Positions 35,690 to 47,775 of a DNA stretch of 64,000 nucleotides are shown here, in pieces. The notes beneath the pieces are model-generated. The model was not told the DNA's origin. It worked only from the letters and a program-made list of their open reading frames with translations, and searched no databases. The first letter of the stretch is position 1, and every line of letters begins with the position of its first letter. The DNA comes from Sorex araneus (Eukaryota; Chordata; Mammalia; Eulipotyphla; Soricidae). The position numbers and the translations under genes are program-made. Location: NCBI RefSeq assembly GCF_027595985.1, contig NC_073304.1:219426000-219489999 (forward strand), written 5' to 3'.

Positions 35690-37400
35690 CCAATAAAACT
35701 TGACAGCGCTGGGTAGGGAGCACATATCTGGACCGAACCGAGCAGGCCACAGACTCCACCTATCCGGGCCTCACTTTCCCCGCTTGTACTCAAGGCTGTT
35801 CCATCCCCATCTGGGAGGCCTTTTCCCAGCGCGAACGCCACGCTGCCCAAGACTGATGGGTGACCACGGCACGACGGGCTCCCGGGGGCCCGGGGCCGGA
35901 CGCGGGCACAGGCGGGCGCGGCGCGGGGCGGGGGGCCGCGGGGTCAGCCGTCCGCGCCGGCTCCGGACGCCGTGGGCTCTCAACGCCAGCCCCATCTTCC
36001 ATCACGGCGGCCACAAGTGTCCGCGGCGCCCCGCAACTTCTCTCCCCGCGGACCCGGATGCACCCTGGAGCCGGACTCCCGTCGGCTCGGGCCAGCTCTG
36101 GGAGACACACAACTGCCCTCCCACCCCATCGCGGGGACACTTTTGCACCCCTCCCCCCGCCCCCTACGCCGCAGCTCACCACCGCACGCAGCAGTCCGGG
36201 CCTGCAGACTGGGGGGCAGGGTGAGGGGTCCCGATGGGGCGTCCCGCACCCCCACCCCCGCTCGGTCCCTTACGGCTCCCATTCGCCGTCTAGGCTCCTT
36301 ATAAGGCCCCGCGCCTGGAAGCTTGGCTGCCCCCCTCCCCGACACTGCCCTGCGCCTCGCAGTCGCCGCACCCCCGACCCCCCGCACGCCGCAGATACCT
36401 CTCCGCGGCGGGGTGGGGGACGACAGCAGGAGCCGGCAGCCGGCGGTGGAGACGACTAGCCAGCGGCGGCCCCCCTGCGCGGTCGGCTCGGGCGCGGGGG
36501 TCGCTCGCCGCCGCCCCCCGCGCACGCTCGCTCGGCGCACGCCCCGCCCCGCGGCCCGCCGCCGCCGCCGCCCCCGCAAGGCGCCCCCCGGCGCGGCCGC
36601 CCGGCCCGGGAGCGATGGCGGCGGCGGCGGCCCGGCCCTGCTCGGCGGGCGCGCCCAGCCCGGACGGACTCCGCGGCCCCGCCGCCCGCGCGCCTACCTC
36701 GCCCGGCCCTGCGCGGCGCCCGCCGCTCCCGGCCGCCCCTTGCTCGCTCGCTCGCTCGCTCGCTCAGCCGGGCCGCGGCGCGTCGTCGCCTGCGCTGGGT
36801 CCCCGCCCGGGGTGCCGGCTCGGGCGGCCGCCGACTCTCTCCTCCCGCCGCCGGGGCCCGCGGGGGCGCGCGCGCTGCTCGCGCGCACAGTCTCGGTCGC
36901 GCGCGCCGCCCGCAGCCCCCGGGGCGCGCCCCCGCGCCGGCGCGCCGCTTCCTGGTTCCGCCCCGCGCGCTCGGCCCGGGCCCCACGCACGCCCCGCCGG
37001 GATCCGGGGCCCCGCGCGTGCGCCCACCGGGGAGCGGGCTGTGCGCCGCGGCGCTGTGGGCCGAGGCGACCCCGCGGGGCCGCGCCTGCCCCCCGCCCCC
37101 CGACGAGCGTCCCTGCCGGGAGCACGTGCTGCTTTGTTTGGGTCGGGAGACCACCACTAGCGGGGCTCGGGCGCGCCGGGGCGACCGTGGTGATTGGCCC
37201 CCTCGGCGGCCCGCCCACCTCCCTGCCCCCGGGCCGAGGCCCTCGTGCGGGCGTCTGTCCCTCCCAGGCCGGGGTCCAGAGTCCGCCGCCGCGCCGTCAA
37301 TTATTATCTCGGACTTGCTCCCCCGAAGGCTCTCCGGCCAGGCTCTGGCCACCTCCTAGCCCGACAGTCTGGAGGCCGGAATGGTGGCCACGGGAGTGGA
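35690..37400 (-). promoter_or_regulatory. STAT5B: STAT5B promoter CpG island with presumed non-coding exon 1
   Basis: Extremely GC- and CpG-rich, most dense at 36,320-37,120, and free of SINEs. It holds a (CGCT)n run at 36,742-36,765. On the minus strand the best donor candidates for exon 1 are GAG|GTAGGC (intron from 36,697) and GAG|GTATCT (intron from 36,398); GTGAGC at 36,179 is also possible. I cannot choose between them from sequence alone. The frames of up to 390 codons here are stop-poor GC sequence, not genes. Confidence 0.75.
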
Positions 37401-37662
37401 CCTTCGTCCGGGCCGCATTTTATTCCCCCCCACCCCGCCCCGCCGCCGTCGGGAGTCCCACTGCCTCCCGCCAGTCACAGTTTCGGAGCGACTGACCTCG
37501 CAATCCCAGAAAAGGAAGCATCATTATAGAATCACCCCCTAGGATGCTGGGGAAAAGGGGTTTGGGGGGGGTCCCTATGTCACGAAATGGGGAGAGCATT
37601 TCACACACACACAAACGTCCCCTCCCACCACTCTGAAAATTATTCTGCCCACAGAGGACCAA

Positions 37663-37822
37663 GGGGCCGGAACAGTGGGTAGAGGTTGCCTTGTTCGAAG
37701 CCCACCCGGGTTCCATCCCACCATCCTGTATGGTCCCTGAGCACAACCAGATTAATTCCTGAGTACCAAGCCAGGATTAACCCCTGAGCATCGCTGGGTG
37801 TGACCCGAAAACAAAACAAAGA
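37663..37822 (+). mobile_element. SOR-type SINE, diverged
   Basis: Sense copy with a damaged head; it is the first repeat on the spacer side of the STAT5B CpG island. AGAGGACCAAG recurs on both sides. Confidence 0.88.
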
Positions 37823-38357
37823 GAGGACCAAGATCTTTAAGGTTTCTTCCTGAACCCCTTCCTTAGGCGATCTCTCCAGCAGCTTTTTCTCCTCCCCTTC
37901 ACTCCCTGAATAGCGACTACTACAAAAATCTTGATATCTGGAAACTGATCACAAAGTCCTCCTCAACCCAGGTCACAGTTTGGATTCCATACTCTGGGCC
38001 AACACCTGGCACAGTGCTGTGCACAGCACAAGTGCAGAGGGCCTCAGAGGTCAGAGCAGGAGGACAGGCTGGAGCAGGAAGCAGACCCGGAGCATGAGCC
38101 CTGAGCATGTGCACCTCCTGGACAATTACTGTTTCTGAGAGTGGATGCTTGCACAGGCCGTGTTTTCTGTGACCGTGTTACTCTCTGACAGGAATGGTCC
38201 TGCACTTACGATTACCCCTGATGGTGCTTGAGGGACCATTTGGGATGCAAACATCTTCCTTGCTGTGCTATCTCTCCAGCCCCGTAGGCAGCCCAAACCT
38301 CACCCTCCTCATTTTCCACCACACATAGTTCAGGTACCTCTCAAAAGTACTGAAGAA

Positions 38358-38520
38358 CAGTGGCCAGAGAAATAGTACTTGCTTTGCATGCAACTGACCT
38401 GGGTTCAATCCCCAACATCCCATAAGGTCCCCAGAGCACCACCAGGAGTAATACCTGAGTACAGAGCCAGGAATAAGCCCTGAGCATCGCCCAATGTGGC
38501 CCCAACTCACAAACAAAAAT
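38358..38520 (+). mobile_element. SOR-type SINE, diverged
   Basis: Sense copy with head and body; a partial antisense copy precedes it at about 38,165-38,282. Confidence 0.88.
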
Positions 38521-39260
38521 AGTGTAGAAGAACAATTTCTTGTTTACTAGATTCCTTTACCCCCAACAGCCCATTCACCTTCAAGTACCCCCTGGCACTA
38601 TGCCCAGCCCAGAGCAGACAGCCAATAAATATTTGAGGAACAAACCCTATTCTCTAGGAATAGAAATGGAAAGCAGAAGGGTTATGTAGCACAGAACCTA
38701 AAGCCAGGTGCTTGTCAACTCCCTGAGCACATTTTCTGCTGTGATTTCCTCATTGTTATATGGTAATAGTAATGGGACTTTATTGCAGAGCACTGCTGCA
38801 AGAATTAAGTGAATCCTTACATGCAAAGTGCTTCAAACCCACAAAACTCAAGAGCGATGTTAGCTCTGGTTATTGATCTTAGTAACAGCTAAGCTGTACA
38901 CCCTCATCCTAGGCCAACTCAGGTCTAAGGTACAAGTAAGCTACCACAGCTGCCAAGGACAGTAGCTGTAGGGTGCTAATTTGATTTTGTGAAGGTGGTT
39001 TTATTTTTATTAGGGGTAATTGACATGTAACATTATGTTGATATATTAATATATTACATTGATAGTTTAATGATCATTTTCTATTTTATTACATTAGGTT
39101 ACATTATTACATCATTATGATAATATACATTATAAATTTTGTGTATACCACGTAATATTTCTCTACATTTCAAGGTGATCACTGGAATGAATCTAGTTAC
39201 CATCCTCATCCGTTACAAACTGTATCTTTTCTTATGAGCAGAAATTTCTAAGTTACACAT
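38520..39260. other. Unique AT-rich spacer, no gene seen
   Basis: 39,000-39,170 is very AT-rich with repeated 'acatta' motifs. No exon or repeat recognised. Confidence 0.5.
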
Positions 39261-39660
39261 TTAAGGGCTGGAGACATAATACAGCTGGTAAGGTGCTTGC
39301 CTTGCACACAGCCAATACTGGTTTGATTTCCCGCACCACATGTGGTCCCCTGAGCCCCACTGGGAGTGATCCCTGAGCCCAGAGCCAGGAGTAAACCATG
39401 AGCACTGCTGAGTGTGGCCCCAAAACAAAGCAAAACAGAAAGATAAATGCTCAGCAACTTTCACATAGGCCCTCCTGGGGCAGGGGATATAGCTTAGCTG
39501 CAGAATACTCGTTTTGCAAGTGTATGACCCTCGGTTTGATTCCTGGCACCATACAAAAAAAAAAAGTCCCTTATGTGCACTACTGCATTATTAACGATGG
39601 CCATCTCACTGTGCAGCAGATTCCCATATCTTATTTCCTCTATAACAGAAAGTTTGTACC

Positions 39661-39834
39661 TCTTTTTTTTTCTTTTTGGGTCACACCTGGCAATGCTCAG
39701 GGGTTACTCCTGGCTCATGCACTCAGAAATTACTCCTGGCAGTGCTCAGAGGGCCATATGTGATGCTGGGAATTGAACCCAGGTCGACCACGAGCAAGGC
39801 AAATGCTCTACCCGCTGTGCTATGGCTCCAGCTC
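39661..39834 (-). mobile_element. SOR-type SINE, antisense
   Basis: Full antisense copy; an older sense copy lies at 39,264-39,440. Confidence 0.92.
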
Positions 39835-39839
39835 TCAAA

Positions 39840-41940
39840 TTTGTACTTCTTGACCTCCCCTGTGGTCATCACCATTCTGTTCTCTGTATCTCTGAGTTTT
39901 GTTTCTTTCATTTGCTTTGTTTTTGAGATTCTGCGTGTAAGTAAGATCATAACGTCTATTTATCTTTCACTGGGCTGGTACTCAGGGCGCTGGTATGACC
40001 ACCCTGGAGCGTGGGCACGTCTCTCTCTTTATTCTTGCATCTCACAACGGATCTCTGACCATGGCACACTGAGAACAGACTGCCTACGTGCACAGCTCAA
40101 AGGAGGAATGTTCTGGGGACTCTGAAAAAGGCAAGAACGTTGCCTGCCTTCCCCAGCTTGCCAGTTCATATGTGGTGAGTCCCTCTGCTCCGGGGCCTCA
40201 AGCGGAGGCATGTACTTCATGAACCATCAGGACACCAGGCTTACTCCTGGCTCTGTGCTCAGGGATCACTCCTGGAGGTGCTCAGGAGACTGTGATGCTG
40301 GGGATGGAACCTGGGCCAGCTGCCTGCCAGGCAAGTGGATAAAGTCTTTGGATAAAGAACGCATCTGTTTTGGGTTTTGTTGTTTTATTTTGTTTTGGGG
40401 ATCACCCAGTGATGCTCAGGACTTACTCCTGGCTCTACACTCAGGGGTCACTCCTGACAGGGCTCATGGGACTACAGAAAGTGATGGGGATCAAACTCAG
40501 GTCAGTCGCAAGCAAGGTGAATGCCTTACCCCCTGTACTATGTCTCCAGTCCCCGAGAGAACACAACTGGACAGGAAGGTAGGATCCAGAAAGACTCTGT
40601 GGAGTGTCCCCATAAAAGCCCTCCAGATTCTTGCCCAAGAAATAGTATACCGCAGGTAAGGCACTCACTTTGCACGTGGCCCACCCAGGTTCCATCTCTG
40701 GTACCACATAGGGTCCCCCCAAGCACAGCCAGGAAGGAATGATTCCTACGCACAGAGTCGGGAGTAAGCTCTGAATATTATGGGTGTGACCCAGTTTTTT
40801 ATTATTTTTTTTTTAGAGTTCTGCAGACTCAGGGCTAAAGACAGCTCCATGGGCTGGGTTCCATCTCTGCCACCTCATGGTCCCTGGAGTATTTGCCGGG
40901 AGTAGCCCCATTAAAGCTTCTCTGGGTGTGGTCCAGACAAACAACAAAACTTTCGACAGGCTCAGAGATGTGTTCTGGAGAGAGAGAGCTGGTGTAATCG
41001 CTCAGCCTACCCTGGCCGGGCCAGGAGAGGGAGAGGCTTGAGAGGAAGCTTGGACGTCTGGTGGGCAGCCCAGGTCCTTAGAGCTGACCTGCCCCTGACA
41101 GGGCTGATGCCAGCTTCCATTTCTCCTGCTCCTGTACGTTTGTGGTACCTGGGGAACAGTTCCCTAGCCTCACCTCCTCTGCCCAGCCAGAGAGTGATCA
41201 CGGGGCTCTTTTCTGGAAATGTCACTGAAACTACAACTACTCGTGAGTGACCCACATGGGGTAGCTTCCCTCTCTAGAACCCTCGGATCCCAGAAATCAG
41301 GTGACCAGTGGCCACATAGTAGAGGGGCTTTCCCTTCTCCCAGCAGCAATGGCTACTTTCTATCAAGTCCATCCCCGCCCTCTAGAGCCAGGGGGAGGGC
41401 ATTCATTAAGCCATGGCTTCAGGATGGAGGCCAAGGGCACAAGCAAATCGCAGGCGGCGCCAACACCTCCCTCTGTCAGAGGGTGGGCAGGGAAGAAGGC
41501 TGTTCTGAGACCCGCTCTGATGCCAGCATTGTCTATGGTGTGGCCTTAATCAAAGCATCTAACTTCTCCACGGCCTCAGTTTCCCTCACATGTTAGTCAG
41601 GGGAGGAGTGGGATAAAGGAGTTCATTTCTGCAGAGACTGTTTTGAGGAGTCTCTGGCTGTGAGATGGTGTCCTCTGAGGGACAGCAAAGAGATGTTCAT
41701 TTCCACCCAGATGCTCTTTAGAATCTTCTGAGCTTTGAGCCATGTGCTGTACTAGGAAGATGTTTTGGGGTGCTGAAGGGGGAAGAGGTTTGGGGTCACA
41801 CTTGATGGTGCTCAGGGGCTCCTACTGGCTCTGTGCTCACAGGTCACTCCCTGCTCAAGGAACCGGGTGGTGCCAAGGACCGAGCCTGAGGCTCCCGCAT
41901 GCGAAGCCAGTGCTCCTGCCCTTTGTGCCATCTCCTTGGC
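39840..41940. repeat. Spacer DNA with several diverged SINEs
   Basis: Antisense at 40,230-40,345 and 40,385-40,552; sense at 40,640-40,795; sense remnant at 40,835-40,940; antisense at 41,790-41,940. 40,950-41,785 is unique with no exon. Confidence 0.72.
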
Positions 41941-41956
41941 TCTGATGAATGTTGTT

Positions 41957-42122
41957 TGTTTGTTTTTTTCCTTTTTGGGTCACACCCGGCGATGCACAGG
42001 GGTCACTCCTGGCTCTGCACTCAGGAATTATCCCTGGCAGTGCTCAGGGGACCATATGGGATGCTGGGAATCGAACCCAAGTCAGCTGCATGCAAGGCAA
42101 ACGCTGTGCTATCACTCCAGCC
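41957..42122 (-). mobile_element. SOR-type SINE, antisense
   Basis: Near-consensus; the flanks share CTGATGAATGTT (41,941 and 42,126), a clear target duplication. Confidence 0.93.
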
Positions 42123-42124
42123 CA

Positions 42125-43148
42125 TCTGATGAATGTTTTTGAAGGAAGGAAGGGGGGGGAAAAGAGTCTTCGTGTGCAGTGCCAAGCCCAGTGCTGGCTT
42201 GCAGGCACTTCATGAACGAGCCCATTCTCTCTTCCCTTCCACTAAGACCTGCCAACTCCCTGGGTCTCTGGGGAGAGAAGTGGGGGTGCGATCCTACAGT
42301 CTCTTCATTCCTCTGCCCCTCACCTGCTTGGGTTCCCTTCCAGCCAGGCCTCAAAGGGGCAGGGCTCCAGAAAGCCCGTGGGCCCTTACCTACCTCCTGG
42401 GACTGGGTCACCCTACCCTCTTGCTCCCGAGGCCCGGGGCGATGCTGCATTCTCTAGAGAGAGAGAGGAGGTGGTGGAGAAGAAGGAGCAGGAACCCTCC
42501 ACCCTCCCCTCCCACCCACTCCAAAACAGTGTCTCAAGCTCCAAAGTCAGCGCAGGGCCCAGCCTAGATGAGGCTTCTGTGTTGCTGTCTTGGGTGGAGA
42601 AACGGGTCGGTAGGATTGGAACTGGGGAGAGGTCAGTGTGGCAGAAGAGAACCTTCTGGATGGGATGTTAGGGATCAGGAGACATGACAGAGAAGCAGGG
42701 TCTGTGCTCGTGCTAGGAAACCCCCAAACTTGTCGGAGCTTGGGGACACCTCTGCTGTCTAAGGACAGTCATTAATCCAACAGCTTATTTGGGTGAGTGG
42801 CTTGGACCACACCCGGCAGTACTCAGGACTCTGCACTCAGGAATCACTCCTGGCAGTTTTGGGGAAGCATGTGGGTCGCCGGGGATTGAACCAGTCGCGT
42901 ATAAGGCAAGTGCCCTCTCCACTATACCACTGCTCCGGTCCCAAGCCAACAGCTGTTTGGGATGCCACTTTTAGGAACCCAGCACCGGGACCCCTGCTTT
43001 GGGCAATTCCTCTGAGCCACGCAAAGAGGCCCCTACGCTAGTCTGATGGAGGGGACGCAGAGGTGCAGGGAGGAGCCCAGAGCTCAGAACACCTCTACAT
43101 GCTGGGCACTGATCTGAGTTCTCATAGCAATAAATCAGACGTGGACCT
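42125..43148. repeat. Unique spacer DNA and one antisense SINE
   Basis: Antisense SINE at 42,800-42,945; 42,130-42,795 and 42,950-43,130 are unique and GC-richer, with no exon. Confidence 0.65.
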
Positions 43149-43893
43149 CGGCGCCATCTTGCCACATTCAACAGAGAAGAGGCCAGGCATTCTGGTGAGC
43201 AACGCGGCCGTAGAAATGCTCCGGTCCCGAAACCAAGCCAACAACACCGGGGATCCAGACGGAGGAGGTACAGCCAGCACACCTTCTCCAGATAGAGCCC
43301 TGGCGACACTGAGCAGCAACTAACACGGCTCCGGCTTGTGGGACTGGCACACATCCAAACCTTTTCTAAAAACTGAAAACATACAATCTTTTAATGGAAA
43401 ACCAATTATCAAATGCTTCCTTAATAGGGCTGTCTTTCTTGGGGGGAAACTCCAACAACAATAGTGAGTTTTGTTTTGCAATATGGAACGTAATCAAGGT
43501 AAAGAGAAAATGAAATGAAATTCATCAGTTATACAGTTGGGTGTGGGGGGCGGGGCGGGGGGTATACTGGGGATTTTGGTGGTGGAATATGGGCACTGGT
43601 GAAGGGATGATGTTTGAACATTGTATAACTGAGACATAAACCTGAAAACTTTGTAACTTTCCACATGGTGATAAAATAAAAATTCAAAAAAAAAAATAAA
43701 TAGGGGCTGGAGTGATAGCACAGCGGGTAGGGCGTTTGCCTTGCACGCGGCCGACCCGGGTTCGATTCCCAGCATCCCATATGGTCCCCTGAGCACCGCC
43801 AGGGGTAATTCCTGAGTGCAGAGCCAGGAGTGACCCTTGTGCATCGCCAGGTGTGACCCAAAAAGCAAAAAATAAATAAATAAATAAATAAAT
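43149..43893 (+). mobile_element. Composite retroinsertion: unknown 5' segment plus L1 3' tail, with a nested SINE
   Basis: Flanked by 17-bp direct repeats matching at 16 of 17 positions (43,131-43,147 and 43,895-43,911; aataaatcRgacgtgga). Its end (43,475-43,700) matches the 3'UTR of the L1 at 1.2-1.95 kb (G-rich tract, 'gggcactggtgaagggatg', 'gaacattgtat'). The first about 320 bp has no counterpart in that L1 and is CpG-bearing. A SINE sits in the A-rich tail. Confidence 0.65.
43704..43893 (+). mobile_element. SOR-type SINE in the L1 A-rich tail, (AAAT)n tail
   Basis: Near-consensus SINE whose tail has become an (AAAT)n array at 43,869-43,898. It lies inside the composite insertion's tail, so it is younger than that insertion. 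Confidence 0.93.
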
Positions 43894-43911
43894 AAATAAA
43901 TCGGACGTGGA

Positions 43912-45462
43912 GGTGGTCTCCTGCCATGTCTCGGGCGGTCGCTCACGCAGCTCAGAGAGGCCCACCCATAAGTCCCAGGTCACCCAGCAGAGCTCCGTGT
44001 CACCTGGGTCTTAGGACTCCAGAGTTTTTGCGTTTTCCTTTATGCCACCACGGACACTGTGAAAGGGGGCCCCGGTGGCAGGACTGCAGAGGGGCGAAAG
44101 CTCCCCGCTGAGAGTAGCAGGGCACAGAGGGCAGAGAAGGCCTGGCTGGGGCATCCTGGCAGCCCAGACCGGGCCAGCAGCCAGTGAGGACAGGCTCGGG
44201 CAGTGGCCAGCTCTTCCCTTGGGTTTGCTCCTGGACTGGTGGTTGATGTTGAGGCTGCAAGCCAGGGTGTGGGCTGAATGGCTTTGTTGCAGGCAGCAAT
44301 GAGAAACAGAGACAGCCCCAAGGAAAGCCCTCTAGGCATAACAAAGGAAAGTGGACTGTGGGGGGGTGGGGGGGAACACTACAATCTGGCCCTCACCCAC
44401 GCAATCCCCAGAGGGCCTGGGCTAGCAGAGACACAAAAGGCTTCTTGTTGGGCTGCAGGAACAGAGACCAGTGGTGGCAAGGGGAGCCTGGTGGTCACCA
44501 GGGAGCAGCAGGAGGACCCCTAGCCCCTCGACTGCCGGCCTCCAGCCCCCCAGGCCAACTGCTCCCTGCCCGCTTGTCTGGTGGGAATGTACCACCCCTG
44601 CCCCTTACCCCTCCCTGCACTGCCAGGACTGCTCGTCCCCTCCGGCCTGCACCCCTCCTCCTTCTATTCCCAGAAAGCCAGGCAGCCGCGTGCCTCAGGC
44701 TTGTGTTCTCCTGTGACTTCACCGTAAAGTGACTTCTCTGAAGAGTCGAGGAGCCGGGGGACCGAGGCCGCGGGGGTGCAGGAGCTCAGGCTCCCTTCCT
44801 CACCCTCCCACCTCCGATCCACATGGCCGCCTTCCCCGGGGTCACTCTGTCATTCGGGATCAGTGTTTCTCCAGGAGGTGACTATTTGGAGGAGAGGTAG
44901 GAATACAGGGCTGGGGGGGTACCGGGCTGGGTCCAGGGCCTCACTTCAGGGAGACTGGGGGGGGGCAAATGGAGCAGAAACGGGGAATCCGAGCACCATC
45001 AAGGCAAGGGTGAGGCCGGGTAGGAATGCCCCTAAGCACAGGCTTCCTGGAAGACTCAGGCCTGCACCCCCACCTCCCTGGGCTGGACTCCTGGGGAAGA
45101 GCAAGGAGACAAAGGCTCCCTGTGCCAACCCCCCAGCCCCCAGGGAGGGTGATGTCAAGGTGACCTCGAGCTGTTCTCCCTGGGCTCCGGGCCTCCTTGG
45201 CAAATGTGGCCTCCCAGGGCATGACCGAAACCAGACTTGGGCTAATTCTTCCCATCTTCCACCATCACAGACATGGGCTATTTCTTCCCATTTTCCATCT
45301 TCACAGACGTGGGCTAATTCTTCCCATGCTCCACCTTCCCTCAGTGCACAGGGCATGCTGCCTCCTTGCAAAGAGCAGAGGCAGGGCCTGGCATGGATGT
45401 GCCAGGCTGCGGGCTACAGAATTACTCCAGGCGAGCCCAGCCAGAGGGCATGTCTGGACTTT

Positions 45463-45463
<1 letters not shown>
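43912..45463. other. Unique GC-rich spacer between STAT5B and STAT5A
   Basis: Free of SINEs for about 1.5 kb, the longest such run in the spacer outside the islands. A perfect TTCCTGGAA STAT site lies at 45,044-45,052. Short tandem copies of 'gggctaattcttcccat' occur near 45,239 and 45,310. The 347-codon frame starting at 44,776 runs into a microsatellite and SINEs and is not a gene. Confidence 0.45.

Positions 45464-45507
<44 letters not shown>
45464..45507. repeat. (TG)n microsatellite
   Basis: Pure dinucleotide run abutting an antisense SINE. Confidence 0.97.
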
Positions 45508-45512
<5 letters not shown>

Positions 45513-45676
45513 TTCTTTTTGGGTCACACCCGGCGATGCACAGGGTCACTCCGGGCTTTGCACTCAGGAATTACCCCTGTCGGTGCTCAGGGGACCATAT
45601 GGCATGCTGGGAATTGAACCCAGTTCGTCTGTGTGCAAGGCAAACGCCCTACCCACTGTGCTATCACTCCAGCCCT
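45508..45676 (-). mobile_element. SOR-type SINE, antisense
   Basis: Reverse complement of the consensus body and head, starting directly after a (TG)n tract at 45,464-45,507. Confidence 0.92.
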
Positions 45677-45677
45677 G

Positions 45678-45866
45678 GGCTTTTTTTTTTTTTTTTTTTT
45701 TTTGCTTTTTGGGTCACACCTGGCGATGCACAGGGGTTACTCCTGGCTCATGCACTCAGGAATCACTCCTGGCAGTGCTCGGGGACCATATGGGATGCTG
45801 GGAATTGAACCCGGGTTGACCGCGTGCAAGGCAAACGCCCTACCCGCTGTGCTATCGCTCCATCCC
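45678..45866 (-). mobile_element. SOR-type SINE, antisense
   Basis: Poly(T) start, then the reverse complement of the consensus. CCCTGGGCTTT flanks both sides, a likely target duplication. It directly follows another antisense copy at 45,508-45,676. Confidence 0.93.
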
Positions 45867-47300
45867 CCCTGGGCTTTGTTTTTAATTTGCCCATTTGTTT
45901 CAGTTTTCAGCCACACTCAGTGGTACTCTGGGCTTAGCCCTGTCTCTGTACCCAGGGATCACTCCTGGCAGGGCACAGTGGACCATATAGGATGCAAGGG
46001 ATCGAAACCAGGTTGGCCATATGTAAGACAAGCAAGCCCTATCTGCTCTCCTGCCCCAGAAGGCACATCTGGACTTGGTAAAGGGTACACCGGGCAAGGA
46101 GACACTGGGAGAGGCAGATCTGAGATCTCAGGGCCAGGCAACTTGGGCCCCGGTGCCAGCTGGGCCTACAGCCCCACAGCTCTGGTCAGATCTCTTTTCT
46201 GAACTTATCAGCGGGGTGGCTGTGACCTGCTTGAAAGTGGCTGAAAGGGGTCAGCTGACCGTAAGGCACAGCCGAGGCCATCAGGGAATGTGCCTGGGTC
46301 AGCTCAGGATATTTGCACAGTGTGAACTGGAGGCGAGGCGGGGCTTCTGATTAGGATGAGGATGATGGTGGTCAAGTTCATTTTAGGGACATAGCCAGTG
46401 GTGTCCAGGGACTACTCCTAGCTCCGTGCTTGGGGGTCACCACTGGTGGAGTTCAGGGGACCATGCAATACCAAGGATGGGATTGGGGCATTCTGCTCAC
46501 AAAGCCATTCATTCAGGCTCCCTCTGGGCCCTGGGGCTTATTCATAATCAATGTATGGGACTGGAGTGATAGTACAGTAGGGCACCTGCCTTGCACATGG
46601 CCCACCTGGGCTCAATCCCCTCGTATTTCATATAGTCCCCTGAGCATCACCAGGAGTGATCCCTGAATGCAGAGCTAGGAGTAACCTCTGAGGATGGCCA
46701 GGTGAGGTCTCAAAACAAAAACAAGACAAAACTAAACTAAAAAACACAAAGATAATCAGTCTTCTTTGAAGTGCATTTCTGAAAGGCATTTTCTTTCTAT
46801 CCTTTCCTTTTCTTTTCTTTCCTCTGTGCTAGGGACAGAGCACAGGGTCTCCTGCATGCAGCAAAGCATTCCTTGGACCTTGCTACCCACCCCTGAGAGA
46901 TTTGTGAGCCCCTTCCTCATGCTCAGGCAACTGCGACCCCTGGGACTGGGGGCGAGGGCCAGCTGGTAGTCCCGCCAAAGAGTCTGTAACCAGACGTGAG
47001 AAAGAGACAGACAGCGTGTCCAGACATTTCAGCTTTGCTGCTTTAAATGTCAGTTTTTCGGGGTGGGGGGGGTTGTTGTTGAGCATTTGCTCTATAGATG
47101 TGAGACTCTTGGTTCAATCCCCAGCACTGCAAGAACCAAAAGCATGGGGACAATGGTGGTGGGTTGGAATATTACATGCCTGTAACAAATTCATCATGAA
47201 CAACTATATCAACCATGATGTTTACATAAAGTGGAAAAAAACAAACAAACAAAAAGAAGCAAAACACAGACCCCAAACCTCTGTTTTTCTCTGAAGCAAA
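45867..47300. repeat. Spacer DNA with diverged SINEs
   Basis: Antisense at 45,905-46,060, antisense remnant at 46,385-46,480, sense at 46,558-46,720; 46,065-46,380 and 46,725-47,300 show no gene. Confidence 0.7.
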
Positions 47301-47310
47301 AAGAATGTCA

Positions 47311-47483
47311 GGGGCTGGAGTGATAGCACAGCGGGTAGGGCGTTTGCCTTGCACGAGGCCAACCCGGGTTCGAATCCCAGCATCCCATATGGTCCCCTGA
47401 GCACCGCCAGGGGTAATTCCTGAGTGCAGAGCCAGGAGTAACCCCTGTGCATCGCCAGGTGTGACCCAAAAAGAAAAAAAAAA
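47311..47483 (+). mobile_element. SOR-type SINE with 13-bp target duplication
   Basis: Full-length consensus-like copy. Duplication AAAAAGAATGTCA at 47,298-47,310 and 47,484-47,496. Confidence 0.95.
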
Positions 47484-47591
47484 AAAAAGAATGTCAACGA
47501 GGGGCCAGGAAATTAGTGCGAACCGAGTTCCAACCCTCAGGCACCCATGGGTAGAACCTGGGTGCCAGACAGAGCATCACTGGGAAGAACT

Positions 47592-47775
47592 CTTTTTTTT
47601 TTTTTTTTTTGCTTTTTGGGTCACACCCGGCGATGCACAGGGGTTACTCCTGGCTCTTCACTCAGGAATTACTACTGGCAGTGCTCAGGGGACCATATGG
47701 GACGCTGGGATTCGAACCCGGGTCGGCCGCGTGCAAGGCAAACGCCCTACCCGCTGTGCTATCGCTCCAGCCCCA
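47592..47775 (-). mobile_element. SOR-type SINE, antisense
   Basis: Near-consensus, with a long poly(T). AGAACTCT repeats on both sides as a short target duplication. Confidence 0.93.

Larger units (their letters stand above)
1..36697 (-). other. STAT5B: STAT5B intron 1 (inferred)
   Basis: No STAT5B coding exon can be read on either strand. In human, STAT5B lies head to head with STAT5A about 11 kb away and has a very long first intron. Here the second CpG island sits about 12 kb left of STAT5A exon 1, so everything to its left should be STAT5B intron 1, transcribed leftwards. The content fits: AT-rich unique DNA, many SINEs in both orientations and L1 3' fragments. The assignment is by synteny plus the STAT5A-exon-1-like element at 8.0 kb; the left end of the intron is outside the window. 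Confidence 0.8.

Noticed and set aside
1..35690. STAT5B coding exons on the minus strand
   Set aside because: I looked for the conserved STAT5 segments ([31 protein letters not shown]) on the minus strand and found none, so the coding part must lie left of the window.
36323..37495. 390-codon open frame (and overlapping frames of up to 298 codons) in the 36-kb CpG island
   Set aside because: Low-complexity Ala/Pro/Arg/Gly protein on both strands, as any GC-rich stop-poor DNA gives; no domain, and it overlaps the promoter.
44776..45819. 347-codon plus-strand frame
   Set aside because: Runs through a (TG)n microsatellite and two antisense SINEs; Pro/Ser-rich without any domain.
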